A stretch of 64,000 nt of DNA, from the NCBI RefSeq assembly GCF_001922585.1, contig NZ_MRBS01000003.1, positions 109,050 to 173,049 on the forward strand, written 5' to 3'. Below the pieces are notes generated by a model. The model was not told the DNA's origin, did no database searches, and saw only the letters and a program-made list of their open reading frames with translations. Each line of letters begins with the position of its first letter. The stretch's first letter is position 1. A program made the position numbers and the translations under genes. Shown one piece after another: positions 38,585 to 48,052 of the stretch. This DNA comes from Pantoea sp. 1.19. Its GTDB lineage: Bacteria > Pseudomonadota > Gammaproteobacteria > Enterobacterales > Enterobacteriaceae.

Positions 38585-40110
38585 CCGAACTGAGACTGAT
38601 TTTAGGCGATCAGCTAAATCCGCAGCACAGCTGGTTTAGCCGTCGGGATAAGCGGGTGATCTATCTGCTGCTCGAGCTGCAGCAGGAGACGGCATACGTT
38701 AAACACCACGCGCAGAAGGTACTGGCTATCTTTGCCGCGATGCGCGATTTTGCCCGCCAGCTTAAAGCGCAGGGGCACCGGGTGCGCTATGTGAAGCTCG
38801 GCGACGCGGCCAATCGCGGATCGCTGACCGACAACCTCGACGCGCTGATAACCCACTATCAGGCGGAGCGCGTCAGCTGGCAGGAACCGGACGAGTGGCG
38901 ACTGGATCGTCAGCTGCGCGACTGGGCCAGCCAGCATGCCGTGGCAACCCACTGCGTGAGCAGCGAACATTTTTTTACCGACCGCGATGAGGTAGGCACC
39001 TTTTTTGACGGGCGAAAAAGCTGGCGAATGGAGCATTTTTACCGCCATATGCGCCGCCAGTTTCGCATTTTACTGCAGGATGACGATACGCCAGTTGGTC
39101 AACAGTGGAACTTCGACAAAGAGAACCGCAAGCGCTGGCCCGGCCAGCCGGCGGCGCCGAGCGATCGGCGGCCGCACGCCGATCGCTCGGCGCTGTGGCA
39201 GGAGATAGTGGATCAGCAGGTGGTAACCTTTGGCGACCCGCAGGCGGAGCGGTTTCGCTGGCCGCTGAATCGCGATCAGGCGCTGGCACAGCTCGATCAC
39301 TTTATCCAGCAGGTGCTGCCGGAGTTTGGCCACTGGCAGGACGCGATGCACCGCGGCGAGCATTACCTGTTCCACTCGCTGCTGTCGTTTGCGCTGAACA
39401 GCAAAATGCTGACGCCAGGGGAAGTGGTGGATCGCGCGGAGCAGGCGTGGCGCGCCGGCCGGGCACCGCTGGCCGCCTGCGAGGGCTTTATCCGGCAGAT
39501 CCTCGGCTGGCGTGAGTACGTGCGCGGCATTTACTGGGCGAAGATGCCGGCATACCGCGAGCTGAACGTCTTTGATAATCAGCAACCGCTGCCGGACTGG
39601 TTCTGGACCGGTAAGACACGGATGCGCTGCCTGGCGGAGTCCATCGGCCAGTCGCTCAGCGACGCCTATGCCCACCATATTCAGCGGCTGATGGTGATTG
39701 GCAATTTCTCGCTGCTGGCCGGCCTGTCACCGCAGGCGGTTCACGAATGGTATCTCGGCGTCTATATCGACGCCTTTGAGTGGGTCGAGCTGCCGAATAC
39801 GCTGGGCATGAGTCAGTTTGCCGATGGTGGCCTGCTGGCCAGCAAGCCCTACGTCTCCAGTGCCGCCTACATCAATAAAATGAGCAACTACTGCCAGAGC
39901 TGCCACTACGCGGCCGGAGAGCGCACCGGCGACCGTGCCTGCCCGTTTAACGCGCTGTACTGGGATTTCTTCGCCCGCCAGCGCGACTGGCTGGAGAATA
40001 ATGCCCGCCTGCCGTTTGTCTGGGCCCACCTCGACAAGATGAGCGAAGAGGAACGACAGGCAATGACGGCGCGCGCCGCTCAGCTGCGCGACCGGCTCGA
40101 TAGCTTATAG
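38581..40110 (+). CDS. Iron-sulfur cryptochrome/photolyase (PhrB-like, 6-4 type)
   Basis: Member of the bacterial FeS-BCP group of photolyases, which carry a [4Fe-4S] cluster, FAD and a lumazine antenna; the Agrobacterium PhrB enzyme repairs (6-4) photoproducts. Visible features are the N-terminal LRLILGDQLNPQHSW, the helical domain with GWREYVRGIYW, and the cluster cysteines in MSNYCQSCHYAAGERTGDRACPF plus one upstream in EGFIRQIL-adjacent ACEGF. It starts with TTG, overlapping the preceding stop, with GGAGG eight bases upstream. Length 509 residues. Repair specificity is inferred from the family. Confidence 0.82.
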   Translation: MTELRLILGDQLNPQHSWFSRRDKRVIYLLLELQQETAYVKHHAQKVLAIFAAMRDFARQLKAQGHRVRYVKLGDAANRGSLTDNLDALITHYQAERVSWQEPDEWRLDRQLRDWASQHAVATHCVSSEHFFTDRDEVGTFFDGRKSWRMEHFYRHMRRQFRILLQDDDTPVGQQWNFDKENRKRWPGQPAAPSDRRPHADRSALWQEIVDQQVVTFGDPQAERFRWPLNRDQALAQLDHFIQQVLPEFGHWQDAMHRGEHYLFHSLLSFALNSKMLTPGEVVDRAEQAWRAGRAPLAACEGFIRQILGWREYVRGIYWAKMPAYRELNVFDNQQPLPDWFWTGKTRMRCLAESIGQSLSDAYAHHIQRLMVIGNFSLLAGLSPQAVHEWYLGVYIDAFEWVELPNTLGMSQFADGGLLASKPYVSSAAYINKMSNYCQSCHYAAGERTGDRACPFNALYWDFFARQRDWLENNARLPFVWAHLDKMSEEERQAMTARAAQLRDRLDSL

Positions 40111-40236
40111 CGGGCGCTGAGGGGCACGGCGGCTAAGCGGTTTTTTCCGCCCATCCGCCCGTCTCGCCCCGTGCGGGCTGGACGGCGCCCGGCACATCGG
40201 CGACACTGGGACAAATTGCTTGCTCAACGGATTGTT

Positions 40237-41232
40237 ATGTCACTGAAAGCTATCGCGAAAGAGCTGGGCCTTTCCGTCACCACCGTCAGTCGCGCGCTGA
40301 ACGGCTACCAGGATGTGTCCGCCGACACCCGCGCCAGGGTGGAGGCCGAGGCGCAGCGGCGCGGTTACCGGCCCAATACCTTCGCCCGCCGTCTGAAAAT
40401 GGGGACCATTGACGCGGTAGGGCTGGTGTTCCCGGTTAATCCGGTGCCGCTCAACAACAGCGTGTTTATGGAGATGGTCGGGGAGATCAGTCATGAGCTG
40501 GCGCGGCATGAAATTGACCTGCTGCTGATCGCCGATGACGATCGTGGCTGCCAGCACAGCTACATGCGTACCGTCGAGAGTCGGCGCGTAGATGCGCTGA
40601 TTATCGCCCATACCCTGGATGAGGATCCGCGCCTGCAGCAGCTGCAGCAGGCGCGTTTTCCATTTTTGGCTCTGGGGCGCAGCCAGCTCAGCCAGCCTTA
40701 CGCGTGGTTTGACTTTGATAACTACGCCGGCACCTGGCAGGCAACGCGACATCTGATAGCCCGCGGCCACCGGTGTATCGCGCTACTGGGGGAGCAGAAT
40801 CAGCAGGCGTTTATCACTCAGCGGCGCAATGGCTATCGGGATGCGCTTCGCGAGGCCGGGCTGTCGGAACGCTGGCTGCGTCAGTTACCGCCCAGCCGCA
40901 AAGCCGGTTACCAGACGACGCTGGCGCTGCTGGCTGAGCCCGAGCCGCCGACCGCCATTGTTACCGATTGCAATGCTACCGGTGATGGCGCGGCAATGGC
41001 GCTGGCCCAGTGTGGCCGGCTGGTCGGTGACGATGCGGTGGCGCTGGTGATGTATGACGGTCTGCCGCAGGACAGCATTGTCGATATCGACGTGGCCGCC
41101 ATTCTGCAGGGCACCCGCGCCGGCGTTGGGGTGCAAATTGCCACGATGGTGCGCGCGCTGATTGCCGGCGAAGATTTGGCCCGGCTGCAGGTGCTGTGGC
41201 AGCCGGATTTCCGCCCGGGCGTCACCGCCTGA
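40237..41232 (+). CDS. LacI family repressor, probably of raffinose genes (RafR-like)
   Basis: The 331-residue protein has the LacI DNA-binding head ([28 protein letters not shown], hinge [12 protein letters not shown]) and a periplasmic-binding-protein-like core ([22 protein letters not shown]). The head resembles RafR/AscG-type repressors. It lies 3.3 kb upstream of rafAB on the same strand, and two LacI-type operators precede rafA, so it is the best candidate for their repressor. The symbol rafR is not assigned because the ligand cannot be read from the sequence. Confidence 0.8.
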   Translation: MSLKAIAKELGLSVTTVSRALNGYQDVSADTRARVEAEAQRRGYRPNTFARRLKMGTIDAVGLVFPVNPVPLNNSVFMEMVGEISHELARHEIDLLLIADDDRGCQHSYMRTVESRRVDALIIAHTLDEDPRLQQLQQARFPFLALGRSQLSQPYAWFDFDNYAGTWQATRHLIARGHRCIALLGEQNQQAFITQRRNGYRDALREAGLSERWLRQLPPSRKAGYQTTLALLAEPEPPTAIVTDCNATGDGAAMALAQCGRLVGDDAVALVMYDGLPQDSIVDIDVAAILQGTRAGVGVQIATMVRALIAGEDLARLQVLWQPDFRPGVTA

Positions 41233-41306
41233 GCGCCCTGACAGGGCACCCCCACGCGGCAGAACAGTGCTTCGGTCGCGTTACCGAGGCTGAAAGGAGC
41301 CCAACG

Positions 41307-42176
41307 ATGCGACGTTGTTTTTATCTTACCGCGCTTACCCTGCTGACGCTCTGCGTACAGCCTGCCGGTGCCACCTCCACGCCGCAGCAAGTCGCGCAGC
41401 AGGTGGAGGCGCAGCTGCCGGGACGGGTGGGGTATGCCGAGCTGGATCTGGCCAGCGGCCAGCTGCTCAGCGGCTGGCGGGCACAGGCGCGTTTTCCACT
41501 CAACAGTACCTTTAAAGTACTGCTGTGCGCCGCGGTGCTGGCGCGCGTTGATGCCGGGCAGGAACAGCTGGCGCGGCGCATTCGCTATCTGCCCGGCGAT
41601 CTGGTGGCGTGGTCGCCGGTAACCGAACGCCACCTCGCCGACGGCATGCGGGTGGATGCGTTATGCCATGCTGCGATAACCGTCAGTGATAACACGGCCG
41701 CCAACCTGCTGCTCAACACGCTGGGCGGTCCGTCGGCGCTCACCGCCTTTTTACGCCGCATCGGTGATACCGAGACCCGACTGGACCGCTGGGAGCCGGC
41801 GCTGAACAGCGCTGAACCCGGCGATGTGCGGGATACCACTACGCCGGAGCGTTTGGCGCGCACCCTGCGCCGGTTGATCGACGGCAACACGCTATCGGCC
41901 GCGTCGCGACAGCAGCTACTGGCATGGATGGAGGCCGATAGCGTCGGCGGTCCACTGCTGCGCTCGGTGTTGCCACCGGGTTGGTATATTGCCGATAAAA
42001 CCGGCGCGGGGGAGCATGGTTCGCGCGGCATCGTGGCGCTGCTGGGCCCCGGGGGCACCCCGACGCGAATTGTGGTGATTTTTCTGACTGATAATCCGGC
42101 GTCGCTGGACGTGCGCAACCAGCACATTGCCCGGCTTGGCGCGTCGCTGATTGCGCACTGGTCATCACCGCACTGA
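41307..42176 (+). CDS. Class A beta-lactamase (SHV/TEM-like)
   Basis: Periplasmic serine beta-lactamase that hydrolyses penicillins and probably early cephalosporins. After a signal peptide (about residues 1-22) all class A elements are present: S70-x-x-K73 in [10 protein letters not shown]130-D-N in [11 protein letters not shown]166 in WEPALN and K234-T-G in [12 protein letters not shown]. Cys77 and Cys123 can form the SHV/TEM disulfide. G238 and E240 are the narrow-spectrum residues. The 289-residue protein resembles SHV-type and chromosomal enzymes such as ERP-1 of Erwinia. No ampR-like regulator adjoins it; AAAGGAG precedes the ATG. Confidence 0.93.
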   Translation: MRRCFYLTALTLLTLCVQPAGATSTPQQVAQQVEAQLPGRVGYAELDLASGQLLSGWRAQARFPLNSTFKVLLCAAVLARVDAGQEQLARRIRYLPGDLVAWSPVTERHLADGMRVDALCHAAITVSDNTAANLLLNTLGGPSALTAFLRRIGDTETRLDRWEPALNSAEPGDVRDTTTPERLARTLRRLIDGNTLSAASRQQLLAWMEADSVGGPLLRSVLPPGWYIADKTGAGEHGSRGIVALLGPGGTPTRIVVIFLTDNPASLDVRNQHIARLGASLIAHWSSPH

Positions 42177-42252
42177 TCGCGCAGCGCGCTGGCATCCGCC
42201 CGGAGGTGCGGGCTGTCGCGATGAGGATATCTACCGCGTGCGGCCCCATCGA

Positions 42253-42684
42253 TCAGCGCTCAGCGCCGCCGCCCGGCGTTTGCAGGGCCGCGTAGTCCGC
42301 GTCATCCACCGGCTCCAGCCACGTATTGGACGCCCCCTCAGCGGGCACCTCCACCGCCAGATGCGCAAACCAGCTGTCGCTGGCCGCGCCGTGCCAGTGC
42401 TTCGTACCGGGAGCAATGTGGACCACATCGCCGGCCACCAGTGGCCGGGCGGGGCAGTTCCATTCCTGATACCAGCCGCGTCCTCCGGTCACCAGCAGAA
42501 TTTGTCCGCCTTGGTGGTGAATATGCCAGTGGTTGCGGCATCCGGGTTCAAACACCACGTTACCGATCGTCACCCCGGTCGTGGAGAGCATCGTAAGGTA
42601 GCTTGTCCCCTGAAAGTAGTCTGCCCAGGCATCATTTCTGGGGCCTTTCGGGAAAATTCCGTTACCATCAAAGTGGTCAGTCAT
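42253..42684 (-). CDS. Cupin domain protein
   Basis: A 143-residue single-domain cupin. The two metal motifs are visible: NHWHIHHQGGQILLVTGG (motif 1 with H-x-H and a later Glu/Gln position) and PGTKHWHGAASDSWFAHLAV (motif 2). Such cupins are often encoded with carboxymuconolactone-decarboxylase-like proteins, as here, 18 bases downstream of one. The activity is unknown; related proteins have hydroxynitrile lyase or quercetinase-like chemistry. AGGAG lies seven bases before the ATG. Confidence 0.8.
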   Translation of the reverse strand: MTDHFDGNGIFPKGPRNDAWADYFQGTSYLTMLSTTGVTIGNVVFEPGCRNHWHIHHQGGQILLVTGGRGWYQEWNCPARPLVAGDVVHIAPGTKHWHGAASDSWFAHLAVEVPAEGASNTWLEPVDDADYAALQTPGGGAER

Positions 42685-42702
42685 TGCGTCTCTCCTGCAG
42701 AG

Positions 42703-43325
42703 TTAAAGGGTATCGAGAATGTATCGCGCATCCGCAGCCGTCCGCCCGTCGCAGACTGAAGACACCATCGTGATGATCTGTTGCAACTGTTCCCGCGTCA
42801 GCCCGCTATGCAGGCTGATGGCGAAATGGCTGCGTAGCTGATTGCTTACGCCTGACATCGCCGTCAGCGCCGCAACCGTCGCCAGTTCTCGTGTTGGCCA
42901 GTCCACGACATCGCGCTGAAAGATGTCGCCAAACAGGTGCGATTTGAGAAACTGACAATGGCCGGGGCAAAATCAAAGAGGCCACCGGTCACGGGCCCTC
43001 CCACCAGTCGGGTCTGATTATCCCGGCCGGCAGCGAGACTGTCCCAGTCGGGGGGTGGCGGTGATGCTGTGGGACCCACCGGATCCCGGGTGCCGGCCTG
43101 ACGGCGGGCGTTAACCACGGCCATCAGCGTGGCCAGCGCATTCAGGCTGCGGGGAAAGCCACAGTAGGCATACAGCTGAACCAGAATTTCCTGTATTTCG
43201 TTCACCGTCAGGCCGCTGTCAAGGCCGTGATGCAGCGCCATTTCCAGTCCGACGAGATCGCCGTACGCGGTCAGTGCAGCGAGCTTAACCATGGCCTGCT
43301 GCGGTACGTTTAGGGGAGCGGTCAT
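42703..43325 (-). pseudogene. Carboxymuconolactone decarboxylase family protein, frameshifted
   Basis: Two AhpD-like CMD repeats are encoded in two frames. The first (QAMVKLAALTAYGDLVGLEMALHHGLDSGLT) runs from the ATG at 43325 and has AGGAG upstream. At about 42955-42960 the match jumps frame: QFLKSHLFGDIFQRD and DWPTRELATVAALTAMSGVSNQLRSHF continue in another frame to the stop at 42703. A single missing base restores one 207-residue protein. It is therefore a recent pseudogene or a sequence error. It precedes the cupin gene and is divergent from a LysR gene, its probable regulator. Confidence 0.8.
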
Positions 43326-43476
43326 ATGCTATCTCCTGGTATTATGCCTGCCGCCTGATCGCACAGTCAGGGGCAATGCAAAGGTGATCCCTCATGCTGC
43401 GCGCCGGGCACAATGGGATAAGCGTTATCAGCCTATACGGCATCATTATTCTGAGTAACAGGTCTAAACTGATTGA

Positions 43477-44412
<936 letters not shown>

Positions 44413-44480
44413 CCGCGCGCGAACGCCTGGCCCAGGCTGAGGCGCCATCTGTCGGCAATACGGCGGGCGGCGTCACAGAT

Positions 44481-44494
44481 CCGAAACGTTTTGG
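44481..44494 (+). promoter_or_regulatory. LacI-type operator 1 upstream of rafA
   Basis: CCGAAAC/GTTTTGG, a palindrome with one mismatch and a central CG as in LacI-family operators. Its centre is 21 bases from that of operator 2. Confidence 0.7.
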
Positions 44495-44502
44495 TTGTGA
44501 CC

Positions 44503-44514
44503 CGAAACGTTTCG
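44503..44514 (+). promoter_or_regulatory. LacI-type operator 2 upstream of rafA
   Basis: CGAAACGTTTCG is a perfect 12-base palindrome with central CG. TTGTGA between the two operators (44495-44500) could be the -35 box, which would put the operators on both sides of it, as reported for the plasmid raf operon; the -10 box is not clear. Confidence 0.75.
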
Positions 44515-44551
44515 TATGCACCATGTGTTTCTTTATGAGGGGAGAACACGC

Positions 44552-46675
44552 ATGGAAACCACCTGTCAACGTCTGTCCAGCGCCAGCGCTGATCTGATCA
44601 TCAAAACCCACCCGCACGCTGAAATCCTCTACTGGGGGCCGCGTCTGCAGCACTTTTCCCCAGAATACATTGCCAGCCTGGCGCGCCCGGTCGCCAACGG
44701 CCGGCTGGACGTCGATTCTCCGGTCACCCTGATGGCCGAGCTGAGCCACGGTCTGTTTGGGTCTCCGGGCATTGAGGGGCACCGGCAGGGGCTGGATGGT
44801 TCGCCGCGCTTTACCACCACGTCAGCGATCCGCGACGGTGAGAGCCTGACGCTGATAGCCGAAGATAGCGTCGCCGGTCTGACCCTGGAGAGCCAGCTGG
44901 TGATGAGTGCCGCCGGGGTGCTGAAGGTGCGCCATGGCCTGCGCAACCTGAAACCCGGCGCCTGGCAGCTGGATCGGCTGGCGGTAACGCTGCCGATTGC
45001 CGAGCGCGCCGGCGAAATCATGGCGTTTCACGGCCGCTGGACCCGGGAGTTTCAGCCGCACCGCGTCAGCCTGGCGCACGACAGCTACGTTATTGAAAAC
45101 CGGCGCGGCCGCACGTCGCACGAACATTTTCCGGCGCTGATCGCCGGTACGCCGGGCTTCAACGAAAATCAGGGTGACGTCTGGGGCGTACACCTCGGCT
45201 GGAGCGGTAACCACCGCCTGCGCGCTGAGGTGAAAACCGATGGACGCCGCTATCTGCAGGCGGAAGCGCTGTGGCTACCGGGAGAGAAAACGCTGGAGCA
45301 GGGGGAAATGGCCTGGACCCCGTGGCTGTATGCCAGTCATTCGCCTCGGGGGCTGAACGGCATGAGTCAGCAGTTCCACCGTTTTCTGCGTGATGAGGTC
45401 ATCCGCTTCCCGCAGGGCGCGCGCCGGCCGGTGCACCTGAATACCTGGGAGGGCATCTACTTCCGTCACGATCCCGACTATATCCTGCAGATGGCCGAAG
45501 CCGCCGCGCAGCTGGGCGTGGAGCGCTTCATCATTGATGACGGCTGGTTTAAGGGGCGCAATAACGACCTCGCCGCGCTGGGCGACTGGTACCTGGATGA
45601 GCAGAAATACCCGCAGGGGCTGACGCCGCTGATTGCGCGAGTCAACGCGCTGGGGATGGGATTTGGCATCTGGGTCGAGCCAGAGATGATCAATCCGGAC
45701 TCGGATCTGTTCCGCGCGCACCCCGACTGGGTGCTGGCGCTACCGGGCTACGCGCAGGCAACTGGCCGTCACCAATACGTGCTGAATCTGAACATACCCG
45801 CCGCCTTCGACTACCTGGTGGCGCGACTGAGCTGGCTGCTGGGCGATCACGCCATAGAATACGTTAAATGGGACATGAATCGCGAACTGGTGCAGCCGGG
45901 ACACGCCGGCCGCGCCGCCGCTGATGCGCAAACCCGTCAGTTTTACCGCCTGTTGGATACGTTACGCGCCCGTTTTCCAGCGGTGGAATTTGAATCCTGC
46001 GCCTCCGGCGGCGGCCGGATCGATTATGAAGTGTTGCAGCGCTGCCACCGCTTCTGGGCTTCAGACAATAACGACGCGCTGGAGCGCACCACGATTCAGC
46101 GCGGCATGAGCTACTTCTTCCCGCCGGAGGTAATGGGCGCCCACATCGGTCATCGTCGCTGTCACGCTACGTTCCGCCAGCACAGTATTGCTTTTCGCGG
46201 CTTGACCGCGCTGTTTGGTCACATGGGGCTGGAGCTGGATCCGGTCACGGCCGGTGCGGAGGAGCAGGCGGGCTATCGTCATTACAGCGCCCTCTACCGC
46301 CAGTGGCGCGATCTGATTCATGGCGGCACCCAGTGGCGGGTCGATATGCCCGATCGCACGACCGTCGCCCAGGGCGTGGTCAGCGACGATCAGCAGCAGG
46401 CGCTGTTTCTTGTCAGTCAGATAGCGATGCCGGACTACACACTGATGGCACCGCTGCGCGTGCCGGGACTCGACCCACTGGGACGCTACCGTATTACCCT
46501 GATCGATCATCCAAATATTCAGTTGACCGGACATGGCGGTCACACCATGCGTAAGCTGCCCGCCTGGATGGAGCAGCCGCAGGTCATCAGCGGCGAATGG
46601 CTGCAGGCGGCAGGTCTGTCCCTGCCAATTCTGGATCCGGAAAGCGCGATTCTGATCGCTCTGACGCGTGAGTAA
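44552..46675 (+). CDS. rafA: Alpha-galactosidase (GH36)
   Basis: Cytoplasmic enzyme that removes galactose from raffinose and melibiose. The GH36 nucleophile is in YVKWDMNREL and the acid/base Asp in SCASGGGRID; LNTWEGIYFRHDP and RFIIDDGWFKGRN line the active site. It matches the raf-operon enzyme RafA along the whole length (707 residues here, 708 there). GAGGGGAG precedes the ATG at 44552; an ATG at 44516 would lie across the operator. It forms an operon with rafB. Confidence 0.95.
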   Translation: METTCQRLSSASADLIIKTHPHAEILYWGPRLQHFSPEYIASLARPVANGRLDVDSPVTLMAELSHGLFGSPGIEGHRQGLDGSPRFTTTSAIRDGESLTLIAEDSVAGLTLESQLVMSAAGVLKVRHGLRNLKPGAWQLDRLAVTLPIAERAGEIMAFHGRWTREFQPHRVSLAHDSYVIENRRGRTSHEHFPALIAGTPGFNENQGDVWGVHLGWSGNHRLRAEVKTDGRRYLQAEALWLPGEKTLEQGEMAWTPWLYASHSPRGLNGMSQQFHRFLRDEVIRFPQGARRPVHLNTWEGIYFRHDPDYILQMAEAAAQLGVERFIIDDGWFKGRNNDLAALGDWYLDEQKYPQGLTPLIARVNALGMGFGIWVEPEMINPDSDLFRAHPDWVLALPGYAQATGRHQYVLNLNIPAAFDYLVARLSWLLGDHAIEYVKWDMNRELVQPGHAGRAAADAQTRQFYRLLDTLRARFPAVEFESCASGGGRIDYEVLQRCHRFWASDNNDALERTTIQRGMSYFFPPEVMGAHIGHRRCHATFRQHSIAFRGLTALFGHMGLELDPVTAGAEEQAGYRHYSALYRQWRDLIHGGTQWRVDMPDRTTVAQGVVSDDQQQALFLVSQIAMPDYTLMAPLRVPGLDPLGRYRITLIDHPNIQLTGHGGHTMRKLPAWMEQPQVISGEWLQAAGLSLPILDPESAILIALTRE

Positions 46676-46688
46676 TTACCCCTAATAT

Positions 46689-46708
46689 CGGGCCGCACGC
46701 ACGGCCCG
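46689..46708 (+). other. Hairpin between rafA and rafB
   Basis: CGGGCCG and CGGCCCG with a six-base loop, no T-run. It may stabilise the rafA message or reduce read-through into rafB. Confidence 0.5.
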
Positions 46709-46725
46709 TCGTTGAGGAACACACC

Positions 46726-47985
46726 ATGAACATCATTGCCTCTGTCTCGCGTAGTAACGCTAATTTTTGGATCTTCGGGCTGTTCTTTTTTCTCTATTTT
46801 TTCATTATGGCCACCTGCTTTCCGTTTCTGCCTATCTGGCTGTCGGATGTGATCGGCCTGAATAAGACCCATACCGGCATTGTCTTCTCCTGTATCTCGC
46901 TCTCGGCGATTGCCTTTCAGCCGCTGCTGGGCATTATCTCTGACCAGCTGGGGCTGAAAAAACATATGCTGTGGGTGATCGCCACGCTGCTGCTGTTTTT
47001 TGCACCGTTCTTTCTCTATGTGTTTGCGCCACTGGTGAAGAGTACGATCTGGCTGGGAGCGCTGGCGGGTGGCCTGTATATCGGCTTTGTTTTTTCGGCC
47101 GGTTCGGGCGCGATTGAAGCCTATATCGAGCGCGTCAGCCGCAGTAGCCATTTTGAATACGGTAAGGCGCGGATGTTTGGCTGCCTCGGATGGGGGCTGT
47201 GTGCGACCACGGCGGGCATGCTGTTCAGTATCGATCCCTCGTGGGTTTTCTGGATGGGATCGGCGGCGGCGGTGCTGCTAATGGGCCTGCTGCTGGTGGC
47301 CCGACCGCAGCGCAGCCAGAGAGCACAGGTGATTGATGCACTGGGCGCCAATTCGCGACAAATTACCCGGGCGATGGTGGTCAACCTGTTCCGCCAGCGC
47401 AAAATGTGGATGTTTGTTCTGTACGTGATCGGCGTAGCCTGCGTCTACGATGTTTTCGATCAGCAGTTTGCCACCTTTTTTAAAACCTTTTTCGCCACGC
47501 CGCAGGCCGGCACGCGGGCCTTTGGTTTTGCCACCACCGCGGGAGAGATCTGTAACGCCATCATTATGTTCTGCTCGCCGTGGATCATTAACCGCATCGG
47601 GGCAAAAAATACGCTGCTGATTGCCGGCTTTATTATGGCGACGCGGATCGTGGGGTCCGCCTTCGCCACCACGGCAGCAGAAGTGATCGCGCTGAAAATG
47701 TTGCATGCGCTGGAGGTACCCTTTCTGCTGGTGGGCGCATTTAAGTACATTACCGGGGTGTTTGATACCCGACTGTCGGCCACTATCTACCTGATTGGCT
47801 TTCAGTTTGCCAAACAACTGGCGGCGATTTTTCTCTCGACCCTCGCCGGTAACCTGTATGACAGGATCGGCTTTCAGGACACTTACCTGCTGCTTGGGAT
47901 GATAGTGCTGACGGTAACGCTTATCTCGGCGCTGACGCTCTGCGGGCGAGCGGTCGGCGGCGTTCGCCAGGCCCCGGTGCAGTAG
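46726..47985 (+). CDS. rafB: Raffinose:H+ symporter RafB (LacY family)
   Basis: Twelve-helix oligosaccharide/proton symporter. NFWIFGLFFFLYFFIMATCF and the later ACVYDVFDQQFATFF and MLHALEVPFLLVGAFKYITGVF match RafB and LacY; the residues that correspond to LacY Glu126/Arg144 (IEAYIERVSR, FEYGKARMFGCLGW) are present. Length 419 residues. It lies 50 bases after rafA with GAGGAA before the ATG. No rafD (sucrose hydrolase) or rafY porin follows. Confidence 0.93.
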   Translation: MNIIASVSRSNANFWIFGLFFFLYFFIMATCFPFLPIWLSDVIGLNKTHTGIVFSCISLSAIAFQPLLGIISDQLGLKKHMLWVIATLLLFFAPFFLYVFAPLVKSTIWLGALAGGLYIGFVFSAGSGAIEAYIERVSRSSHFEYGKARMFGCLGWGLCATTAGMLFSIDPSWVFWMGSAAAVLLMGLLLVARPQRSQRAQVIDALGANSRQITRAMVVNLFRQRKMWMFVLYVIGVACVYDVFDQQFATFFKTFFATPQAGTRAFGFATTAGEICNAIIMFCSPWIINRIGAKNTLLIAGFIMATRIVGSAFATTAAEVIALKMLHALEVPFLLVGAFKYITGVFDTRLSATIYLIGFQFAKQLAAIFLSTLAGNLYDRIGFQDTYLLLGMIVLTVTLISALTLCGRAVGGVRQAPVQ

Positions 47986-47997
47986 CTGACCACCGAT

Positions 47998-48027
47998 AAA
48001 AAAAAGCCGATCCCGCGGGATCGGCTT
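47998..48027 (-). terminator. Intrinsic terminator of dat-ddc
   Basis: A perfect 24-base palindrome (AAGCCGATCCCG and its complement, 48004-48027) is followed on the minus strand by a run of eight T. It lies 26 bases past the ddc stop and may also limit rafB read-through. Confidence 0.9.
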
Positions 48028-48052
48028 GGTTGTGTCGCCGTGCCGCAAAACG

